Positions 1 through 4,822 of a DNA stretch of 5,089 bases are shown piece after piece. Source of the DNA: JAEZFI01 sp044508215 (GTDB lineage: Bacteria > Actinomycetota > Acidimicrobiia > Acidimicrobiales > Microtrichaceae); the NCBI GenBank assembly GCA_044508215.1, contig JBIQID010000164.1:1-5089 (forward strand). Direction: 5' to 3'. Position numbers and translations under genes: made by a program. Below the pieces are notes generated by a model. It saw nothing but the letters and a program-made list of their open reading frames with translations. It was not told the DNA's origin and made no database searches. Positions within the stretch are counted from its first letter, which is position 1. Each line of letters starts with the position of its first letter.

Positions 1-239
1 TGCATCGCCGTGCCGACCCGGAGCGTCGTGGTGGCACCGGCGGCGGCTGCGGCTGCGACCAGCGGCTGGGGGCACCAGCCGTCGTACCAGAAGCGGTGCT
101 CGGCGAACCACAGCTCGTCGAACCCGAGCGCCTCGACGTAGCGCGCTTCGTCGGGGAGGGCCCGGTAGAGGGACGTCCAGGACGCGGGTTCGGCGGCGGT
201 GTTCTGCATCGACCAGAGGCCGAGTCCGACCTCGATCAT
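1..239 (-). CDS. LLM class flavin/F420-dependent oxidoreductase, N-terminal fragment (cut by window edge)
   Basis: The first 79 codons are visible; the rest lies beyond base 1. The protein starts MIEVGLGLWSMQN, the first beta strand typical of the luciferase-like TIM barrel. It continues with EARYVEALGFDELWFAEHRF at about residues 31-50, the helix plus strand ending in a D/E-x-W-x-x-E-H pattern characteristic of bacterial luciferase-like monooxygenases. A run of six alanines (62-67) is followed by TLRVGTAM, matching the usual barrel strand ('...T..LRVGT.V'). The ATG at 239-237 is preceded on the minus strand by a purine run (GGGGGGAA) 5 nt upstream, a reasonable ribosome binding site. It is divergent from the VOC-LLM-SDR genes and shares their control region. 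Its sequence differs clearly from the LLM protein at 1229-2338, so the two are paralogues and not a duplication. The family oxidises or reduces organic substrates with FMN or F420; the substrate is unknown. Confidence 0.85.
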   Translation of the reverse strand, partial: MIEVGLGLWSMQNTAAEPASWTSLYRALPDEARYVEALGFDELWFAEHRFWYDGWCPQPLVAAAAAAGATTTLRVGTAM

Positions 240-276
240 CGGTTCCCCCCGCCGAGGGAGCGGCGACGATTTGACC

Positions 277-287
277 AACCGACCGTT
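277..287. promoter_or_regulatory. Imperfect dyad AACCGACCGTT, candidate TetR-type operator
   Basis: The 11-mer is centred on base 282. Outer AAC/GTT and inner G/C pair across the centre; the positions between them (280 and 284) do not. It falls where the -35 contact for the TAGGCT -10 element would be, so a bound repressor would block the rightward promoter. ACCGACCG-like half-sites are common in TetR-family operators, and a TetR gene lies downstream in the same cluster. The dyad is short and imperfect, and no clear second copy was found upstream of the regulator, so this is a tentative assignment. Confidence 0.35.
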
Positions 288-299
288 TGAATCACGCGA

Positions 300-305
300 T
301 AGGCT
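300..305 (+). promoter_or_regulatory. -10 element TAGGCT of a probable leaderless promoter
   Basis: TAGGCT fits the actinobacterial SigA-type -10 pattern TAnnnT. It ends six bases before the ATG at 312, exactly where transcription should begin at the A of the start codon. No convincing Shine-Dalgarno sequence lies between it and the ATG. Leaderless mRNAs of the form TAnnnT-N6/7-ATG are common in actinobacteria. A canonical -35 at 16-18 bp spacing is absent; a TTGACC at 271-276 is 23 bp away, too far for a normal spacer. Confidence 0.6.
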
Positions 306-311
306 TACCAC

Positions 312-1232
312 ATGCAGACGAGGAGCGGCACCCGCCTGACGGGTCTGGTGGTGGCAGCAGCGGACGTGGAGGCGTTCTGCGAGCTGCTGGTGGACGTGCT
401 CGGGGGGAGCGAGGTCGGCGGCGAACGGAACGAGGGGGTCTCGCGCTCCGTCGCCTTCGAACCCGGCGTCGTCGTGGACGTGGTGGCGTGCGCGTCGATC
501 GATCCGAGCGACGAGCTTTGGCACGACGCCGGCGAGGGCCTGCACCGGCTGCGGTTCGAGGTCGACGACCCGGATGCCGTGGCGTCACAGCTGATCGAGC
601 TGGGCTACCGGCGAGCGGGCAGCGGAGGGGTGGTCCTCCATGCTCCGCCAGGGATGGGAGGTGCGCTCGAGCTGGTCGAGCAGACCGGGGCGTCCGCGCC
701 CGCGATCTCCGGAGGCCGACCGGCTGGCACCGAGGGGACGATCGTGCGCCAGATCGACCACGTCTGTGCGCCGTCGGTCGATCTGCGGCGCTCCTTCGAC
801 GTGTTCAGCCGGGTCCTCGGTGGGGCGCCGGTCTTCGGAGGCGATGCGCCCCGCCTGGGGGTCCTCACCGTGCAGGTCGGCTACGAGGGCGGGATGAAGG
901 TGGAGTCACTGCAGCCGACCGGGCCCGGCACCGCCGTCGGGACCTTCGCCGAGCGCCACCCCGGGCGCTTCCACCACCTGACGATGCTCACGCCCGACGT
1001 GCCCGAGACGGTCGATCGGCTCACAGCGCTGGGCTTGGAGGCGATCGACACCGACATCGTGACGGATCCCGACTGGCACGAGACCTACCTCCGGCCGTCC
1101 CGGTCGGCCCGGGTCCTCATCCAGCTCGGGGCGACCCAGCTCTCCTACACCGAAGCGCTCGACGACGAGCTGATGGAGCAGATCTTCGCCGGTGCCATCG
1201 ACGCAGAGAAGTACGTGATGGTGCAGCGATGA
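312..1232 (+). CDS. Tandem-domain VOC (glyoxalase/bleomycin-resistance fold) protein
   Basis: A 306-residue protein with two VOC modules. The second (about 145-275) is well conserved and Glyoxalase_4-like: RQIDHVCAP (H150), a strand ending VESLQP (E198), FHHLTMLTPDV (H221/H222), and RPSRSARVLIQL near the end, where the usual final Glu ligand is Gln (Q271). H150, E198 and H222 match the metal-ligand pattern of methylmalonyl-CoA epimerase-type enzymes. The first module (about 8-125) keeps the fold signature (LTGLVVAAADVEAF, LHRLRFEVDDPDAV with H78, LELVEQ with E120) but lacks a histidine in its first strand, so it is probably a degenerate structural half. The ATG at 312 is chosen because it sits six bases after a -10 element and gives a full first domain. 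The stop overlaps the next start as ATGA (1229-1232). VOC enzymes catalyse metal-assisted epimerisation, isomerisation or ring cleavage; the reaction here is unknown. Paired domains also occur in extradiol dioxygenases, but the ligand set is not typical of these. Confidence 0.82.
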   Translation: MQTRSGTRLTGLVVAAADVEAFCELLVDVLGGSEVGGERNEGVSRSVAFEPGVVVDVVACASIDPSDELWHDAGEGLHRLRFEVDDPDAVASQLIELGYRRAGSGGVVLHAPPGMGGALELVEQTGASAPAISGGRPAGTEGTIVRQIDHVCAPSVDLRRSFDVFSRVLGGAPVFGGDAPRLGVLTVQVGYEGGMKVESLQPTGPGTAVGTFAERHPGRFHHLTMLTPDVPETVDRLTALGLEAIDTDIVTDPDWHETYLRPSRSARVLIQLGATQLSYTEALDDELMEQIFAGAIDAEKYVMVQR

Positions 1233-2338
1233 TCGAGCTGGGAGTGCCCGGGCACATCATGCCGCCGGCCGAACGGGCCATGACCCTCGCGAAGCGCAAC
1301 GAGGAGAACGGGTTCTCGTCGATCTGGTGGCCCTCCCACCTGATGGGCTGGCACCCGGACTCGGTGTGGACCGAGGACCTCACGCCGCTCGCCGCCACGC
1401 AGCCGAACCCCCACCAGTACTTCGACCCCCTGGTGATGATGGGGGCGGCCGCCACGCACACCGAGCGGATCCGGGTGGGGGTCGTCGTCACGGACCTGAT
1501 CGCGAAGCACCCGGCGTCCGTGGCGCAGGCAGCGCTCACGATCGACCACCTCTCCCAGGGGCGCGCCATCCTCGGCGTCGGCTCGGGGGAGCGGATGAAC
1601 GTGACCCCCTACGGGATGTCGTTCGAGCGGCCCGTCGCCCGACTGGCCGAGGCCATCGAGGTCATGCGGCTCCTCTGGGGAGCCGACGGCCCGGTCGACC
1701 ACGACGGCGAGTTCTTCCCGCTGCGCTCCGCCGTGCTCGGCCTGTCGCCCTACGGCGACGCGCCGCCCCCCGTGTGGGTGGCGGCGCACGGACCACGCAT
1801 GCTCCGGCTGACCGGACGGCTGGGCGACGGTTGGCTGCCCACGAAGATCCCTGCCGAGGAGTACCGGCGCTCCCGGGAGGTGATCCTGCAGGCCGGCACC
1901 GAGGCGGGCCGCGACATGGAGGCCTTCACCCCGGCGATGCTCGGCTACGTGATGCTGGCGCCCGACGAGGCGACCCTCGCCGAGCTGTCCGCCAAGCCGC
2001 TCGTGCGCTTCCTGTGCATGACGCTGCCGCCGGAGACGTTCCGGGAGTTCGGCGTGGAGCCGCCGCTCCCCGACGGTGGCTTCCACAACCTGATCCCCGC
2101 CGCGGTCGAGCGCTCGGAGGCGATGCGCATGATCGACGGGATCCCGCCCGAGGTGGTCCGCAGCTACGCGTTCTGCGGCACCCCCGAGCAGGTGGTCGAG
2201 CAGATCAGGGTCTACGAGGCCGCCGGGTTGCGTCACTTGATCTGTTGGAACATCACGCCCTTCGGCGACCCGGATCTGGCCGGTTGGTCGTTCCAGGCGC
2301 TGAAGGACGTCAAGCGCCTCCTGGAGGACGGACGATGA
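1229..2338 (+). CDS. LLM class F420-dependent-type oxidoreductase (phthiodiolone ketoreductase/Mer-like)
   Basis: A 369-residue cytoplasmic TIM-barrel protein. Visible family marks: MIELGVPGHIMPPAERAMTL (1-20), ENGFSSIWWPSHL (26-38), RIRVGVVVTDLIAKHPASVA (80-99), and the hallmark DHLSQGRAILGVGSGE (106-121) followed by RMNVTPYG (122-129). It ends with the common FCGTPEQVVEQI (315-326) and a final helix. The H/R-P-A, G-x-G-x-G-E and N-x-T-P-Y/F-G run recalls phthiodiolone ketoreductase of mycobacteria and methylene-tetrahydromethanopterin reductase, both F420-dependent, so F420 is the likely cofactor; FMN cannot be excluded. Length is normal for that branch. The start is the ATG in the ATGA overlap with the VOC stop; there is no good Shine-Dalgarno sequence, which suggests translation by re-initiation. 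The reading frame stays open upstream to base 287, but that part overlaps the VOC gene and looks nothing like the family. The likely role is reduction or oxidation of a carbonyl/alcohol pair in the same pathway as the adjoining SDR. The substrate is unknown. Confidence 0.9.
   Translation: MIELGVPGHIMPPAERAMTLAKRNEENGFSSIWWPSHLMGWHPDSVWTEDLTPLAATQPNPHQYFDPLVMMGAAATHTERIRVGVVVTDLIAKHPASVAQAALTIDHLSQGRAILGVGSGERMNVTPYGMSFERPVARLAEAIEVMRLLWGADGPVDHDGEFFPLRSAVLGLSPYGDAPPPVWVAAHGPRMLRLTGRLGDGWLPTKIPAEEYRRSREVILQAGTEAGRDMEAFTPAMLGYVMLAPDEATLAELSAKPLVRFLCMTLPPETFREFGVEPPLPDGGFHNLIPAAVERSEAMRMIDGIPPEVVRSYAFCGTPEQVVEQIRVYEAAGLRHLICWNITPFGDPDLAGWSFQALKDVKRLLEDGR
2323..2327 (+). promoter_or_regulatory. 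Ribosome binding site GGAGG for the SDR gene
   Basis: A perfect GGAGG core lies 7 nt before the ATG at 2335, inside the last codons of the LLM gene. It fixes the SDR start although the reading frame stays open far upstream. Confidence 0.8.
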
Positions 2339-3105
2339 AGGTGCAGGGATCGGTCGGGCTGGTCACCGGCGGGGCGTCGGGCCTCGGCGAGGGCGTCGTC
2401 CGGATGCTGGCGGAGAACGGGGGCAAGGCGGCGATCTTCGACCTGCCGTCGTCGAACGGCGCCGAGATCGCGGAGGAGCTGGGCGATGCCGCGGAGTTCT
2501 TCCCGGTCGACGTGTCGAGCCCCGACGAGGTGGAGCGGTCGGTGGGCGCGGTGGTCGAGCGGTTCGGACGCATCGACCTGCTGATGAACTGCGCCGGCAT
2601 CAGCTCGGGTCAGCTCGTGGTGGGCCGCGACCGCACGCCCCACAGCCTCGACCACTTCCGCCGGCACGTGGAGGTGAACCTCATCGGCCTCTTCGACGTC
2701 CTCCGGCACGCCACCGTGGCGATGGCCGACAACGAGCCCGACGAGACGGGCGAGCGTGGCCTGATCGTGAACGTGGCGTCGATCGCCGCACTCGAGGGCG
2801 AGGCCGGGCAGGCGTCGTACTCGGCGTCGAAGGGCGGGGTCGTGGCGCTGACGCTGCCGCTGGCCCGGGAGCTGTCCCGGCACGGGATCCGGGTCATGTG
2901 CATCTGCCCCGGGATCATGGACACCGCGATGCTCGCCGGTGCCGACGACGGGCTCCGCGAGCGGCTGACGGCGCTCAGCCTCTTCCCCAAGCGGCTGGGC
3001 ACCCCCGAGGACGTCGGCAACCTGGTGAAGGCCTTCATGGAGACCACGTTCCTGAACGGCGAGGTGGTCCGCCTCGACGCAGCGGTCCGGCTCGGACCTC
3101 GTTGA
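2335..3105 (+). CDS. NAD-dependent short-chain dehydrogenase, HSD10 / type 2 3-hydroxyacyl-CoA dehydrogenase-like
   Basis: A 256-residue classical SDR. TGGASGLG (11-18) is the dinucleotide-binding glycine motif; D36 after the second strand (AIFDL) predicts NAD(H) over NADP(H). NCAG (85-88), N115, S149, Y162 and K166 (YSASK) form the catalytic set, with the 13-residue Ser-to-Tyr spacing of HSD10. PG at 192-193 and the C-terminal FLNGEVVRLDAAVR are intact. Several stretches (LVTGGASGLG, VNLIGLFDV, EGEAGQASYSASKGG, FLNGEVVRLD) closely resemble HSD10, whose human form oxidises short-chain 3-hydroxyacyl-CoA and hydroxysteroids. The likely reaction is therefore NAD-linked oxidation of a beta-hydroxyacyl-CoA or related secondary alcohol; the substrate is inferred only by family. 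The start overlaps the LLM stop by ATGA and has a strong RBS, so it belongs to the same operon. No key residue is missing. A hydroxysteroid dehydrogenase role is the main alternative. Confidence 0.93.
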   Translation: MKVQGSVGLVTGGASGLGEGVVRMLAENGGKAAIFDLPSSNGAEIAEELGDAAEFFPVDVSSPDEVERSVGAVVERFGRIDLLMNCAGISSGQLVVGRDRTPHSLDHFRRHVEVNLIGLFDVLRHATVAMADNEPDETGERGLIVNVASIAALEGEAGQASYSASKGGVVALTLPLARELSRHGIRVMCICPGIMDTAMLAGADDGLRERLTALSLFPKRLGTPEDVGNLVKAFMETTFLNGEVVRLDAAVRLGPR

Positions 3106-3184
3106 ACCGGCCCTCGTCGAGTGCCGGGCCGTACGGTGTCGGGCGACGTCCGCCCCACGAGCTCCGCCCGATGAGGTCAACCCG
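3106..3184 (+). promoter_or_regulatory. Intergenic spacer before the TetR gene, with weak promoter candidate
   Basis: These 79 bases follow the SDR stop. TACGGT at 3132-3137 fits the TAnnnT -10 pattern, so the regulator may have its own promoter; no good -35 is visible at normal spacing. Just after the stop, GGCCC (3109-3113) can pair with GGGCC (3126-3130), or CCGGC (3107-3111) with GCCGG (3123-3127). These are mutually exclusive weak hairpins without a T tract, so termination is not supported. Readthrough from the operon remains possible. Confidence 0.35.
3173..3177 (+). promoter_or_regulatory. Ribosome binding site GAGGT for the TetR gene
   Basis: GAGGT lies 7 nt before the ATG at 3185 and supports that start. 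An ATG at 3171 is out of frame and overlaps the site. Confidence 0.7.
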
Positions 3185-3886
3185 ATGAGCCAAGACACCG
3201 ACGGATCGACCGCCACCGGAGCGCGGTCCAGGGGTGAACCGCGCCGCCGCCAGGAGATCCTCGACGCCGCGGCCCGGGTGTTCTACGCGAAGGGCTACGA
3301 GGCGGCGTCCACCCGCGACATCGCCGACGACGTGGGGATCCTGAAGGGCAGCCTCTACTACTACGTGAGGTCGAAGGAGGACTTCCTCTTCGAGATCATC
3401 AAGGCGAACCACGAGACCGCCCTCGCAGCGCTGGAGGAGGTCCGCTCGATGGAGGGCGACGCCCTCACGAAGCTCGCTGCGGTGGTGCGCACCCACGTGG
3501 AGCACTTCACGGCCCACTTCGTGGAGTCGGTGGTCTACTTCCGTGACTTCCGCTCGCTCTCGCCGGAGCGGCAGGCGGTGATCAACCGCGAGGGGGACGC
3601 CTACTTGGACCTGGTGCGCTCGATCATCCGCCAGGGCCAGCGTGAGGGCGCCATCGACGCACGGCTCGACGCCCGTTCGATGGGCCTCGGCGTGGTGGGG
3701 ACCCTCAACTCGATCGTGCACTGGTACCGGCCGGGCGGGAGGGACTCACCCGCCAAGATCGCCAGCCAGCTGTCGGCGGTGATCGTCACGGGTGTGGCGA
3801 CCGAAGCTGCGCTCGCGGAGCGAGGCGGCGTGGACTCGTTCCGGGCCGAGCTGCTGGCCTCGGGGAGGCGCAGCTCACGGAAGTGA
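3185..3886 (+). CDS. TetR/AcrR-family transcriptional regulator, KstR2-like branch
   Basis: A 233-residue protein. After a polar, arginine-containing leader (1-20), the N-terminal DNA-binding domain reads RRQEILDAAARVFYAKGYEA (21-40). The helix-turn-helix STRDIADDVGILKGSLYYYV (42-61) and SKEDFLFEII follow, a textbook TetR_N pattern. The ligand-binding half (about 70-200) contains FRDFRSLSPERQAVINREGD, an EGAIDARLDARSMGLG stretch and LNSIVHWYRPGG (174-185). The last block strongly recalls the 'LNW..RWYRP.G..S..EIA' region of KstR2-type and other acyl-CoA-responsive TetR proteins, so a CoA-thioester ligand is plausible but inferred. Gene position downstream of the enzyme operon suggests it controls that operon, perhaps through the dyad at 277-287, and possibly the divergent gene. 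Its last 12 bases overlap the end of the opposite-strand gene at 3875. It would act as a dimer on DNA, most likely as a repressor released by ligand. Confidence 0.92.
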   Translation: MSQDTDGSTATGARSRGEPRRRQEILDAAARVFYAKGYEAASTRDIADDVGILKGSLYYYVRSKEDFLFEIIKANHETALAALEEVRSMEGDALTKLAAVVRTHVEHFTAHFVESVVYFRDFRSLSPERQAVINREGDAYLDLVRSIIRQGQREGAIDARLDARSMGLGVVGTLNSIVHWYRPGGRDSPAKIASQLSAVIVTGVATEAALAERGGVDSFRAELLASGRRSSRK

Positions 3887-4822
3887 GCGCTCGAGCTCGG
3901 CGAGCACCGGCCCGACGAGGTCGAGGTTCACGTTCTCCTGGTCCTGGCCGGAGTAGGCGGTGCCGTCGGCGCCCTCCCACTCGAACATGCTCATCCACGT
4001 GAACGTGCCGGGGGTGGCGTGGTTCGCGAACCGGTTGCGGGCGCGGCCGGTGACCTCGATCGTGCGGTCGAGCTCGTCGGTGGCCGTCAGCTCCACCACG
4101 GTGGGAGCGCCGTCGCCGCGGGCGGTGACCCGGCGCGACGCCTCCCGGAGCCGTGCCGCGCTGCCGTCGCGCACCAGGTAGCCGGAGAACACGCCGGAGG
4201 CGGTGGTGCCCTCGTTGCCGTCGAGGTTGGTGACGATGAGGAACTGGTCGTCGCCCGATGCGTTGCCGAACGAGTAGCCGGTGCCGTTGCCCTTGCGGTC
4301 GTCGGGCCGGACCGACCAGGTGCGGTCGTGCATGCCGAGGCAGTCGATCTCGATCGTCTCGTCGCGCAGCCGGAGCGTCCCGGTCACCGAGCACGGGAGG
4401 TCGTAGTGGCCGCCCTTCGCCGTCTTCGACGCGAGCCACGGCTCCCGCAGGGCCTCATAGGTGAGGTCGACCTCCAGGCGTCCCTCGTCGCGGAACTGGA
4501 CCCGGTAGCGGCGGAAGTCCTCGAGGCACTCGTGCCGCAGCCCCTCGACCTCGAGGTTGCGGAGGTCGGTGGTGGGCATCGGCAGGTGCCACATGAAGCG
4601 GGTGTAGGGGATCCGCCACGGCTCGATGGCGCTCGGGTCCCACACGTAGACAGCGAGCGAGCAGACCCCGAGGTTGGGGCGGAACAGCGGATAGAAGGTG
4701 GCGGAGAGGTCGCGTCCCGGCTGGTCGAAGGTGAACCAGGCGGTCTCGGTCCACCACCGGTGGTCGGTGGTCGGCGGGTGGAACGAGATGTCCTCGCTGG
4801 TCAGTGGCAGTTGCTCACTCAT
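3875..4822 (-). CDS. CrtC/AttH-like (probable DUF7065-DUF7064) beta-barrel protein, function unknown
   Basis: A 315-residue soluble protein with no signal peptide or membrane segment. It is rich in alternating beta-type stretches and aromatic residues: WWTETAWFTFDQP (23-35), VCSLAVYVWDP (53-63), RYRVQFRDEGRLEVDLTYEA (105-124), and GHYDLPCSVTGTL (138-150) followed by a second set of strands. The short motif MHDRTWSVRP (164-173) resembles the 'hRDrSWG.R' signature of the two-domain lipocalin-like family related to hydroxyneurosporene hydratase CrtC and AttH. From memory this corresponds to the DUF7065/DUF7064 pair; this is not verified. The relatives with known roles act on hydrophobic isoprenoid or lipid substrates, so binding or hydration of a lipophilic compound is a guess. 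The start ATG (4822-4820) has GAGG six bases upstream and overlaps the upstream gene's stop. The gene is convergent with TetR and overlaps it by 12 nt. Confidence 0.75.
   Translation of the reverse strand: MSEQLPLTSEDISFHPPTTDHRWWTETAWFTFDQPGRDLSATFYPLFRPNLGVCSLAVYVWDPSAIEPWRIPYTRFMWHLPMPTTDLRNLEVEGLRHECLEDFRRYRVQFRDEGRLEVDLTYEALREPWLASKTAKGGHYDLPCSVTGTLRLRDETIEIDCLGMHDRTWSVRPDDRKGNGTGYSFGNASGDDQFLIVTNLDGNEGTTASGVFSGYLVRDGSAARLREASRRVTARGDGAPTVVELTATDELDRTIEVTGRARNRFANHATPGTFTWMSMFEWEGADGTAYSGQDQENVNLDLVGPVLAELERSLP

Larger units (their letters stand above)
240..311. promoter_or_regulatory. Divergent intergenic control region
   Basis: These 72 bases separate the two divergent transcription units. 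The stretch from about 268 to 307 is visibly less GC-rich than its surroundings, as expected of promoter DNA in a GC-rich genome. It contains an extended -10 candidate for the rightward genes, an imperfect dyad, and short direct repeats (GACC at 273-276 and 281-284; TTTGA at 270-274 and 286-290). For the leftward gene a weak TATAAT-like hexamer TCAAAT can be read on the minus strand at 274-269, but no convincing -35 accompanies it. Confidence 0.65.

Noticed and set aside
287..1228. Open reading frame upstream of and in frame with the LLM gene, suggesting a 683-residue fusion protein.
   Set aside because: Its translation is low-complexity Arg/Gly/Ala-rich with no family resemblance, and it overlaps the VOC gene, whose protein has clear domains. 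The family start is at 1229.
1327..2334. Open frame leading into the SDR, giving a 592-residue protein.
   Set aside because: The upstream part is an Arg/Pro-rich shadow of the LLM gene. The SDR has its own GGAGG site and a canonical N-terminus at 2335.
3107..3130. Hairpin after the SDR stop as a rho-independent terminator.
   Set aside because: The stem is only 5 bp with an 11-12 base loop, there are two competing pairings, and there is no T tract.
3102..3137. TTGAAC and TACGGT as a -35/-10 pair for the TetR gene.
   Set aside because: The spacer is 24 bp, too long; only the -10-like hexamer is kept as a weak candidate.
3106..3184. A second copy of the 277-287 dyad as an autoregulatory operator.
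   Set aside because: ACGGTGTCGG at 3134-3143 is only partly similar to the complement of the dyad and has no symmetric partner.
1145..3216. Long minus-strand open frames antisense to the LLM and SDR genes.
   Set aside because: They are His/Arg/Gly-rich without recognisable motifs, as expected opposite GC-rich codons of a real gene.
3887..3905. GCTCG...CGAGC short inverted repeat near the TetR end as a terminator.
   Set aside because: It lies within the coding sequence of the opposite gene, has a 5-bp stem, and is common by chance in GC-rich coding DNA.
3786..4439. Alternative minus-strand frame within the CrtC/AttH-like gene.
   Set aside because: It is Arg/Pro/His-rich shadow coding. The frame 3875-4822 has structured beta-type sequence, an RBS and a coupled start.
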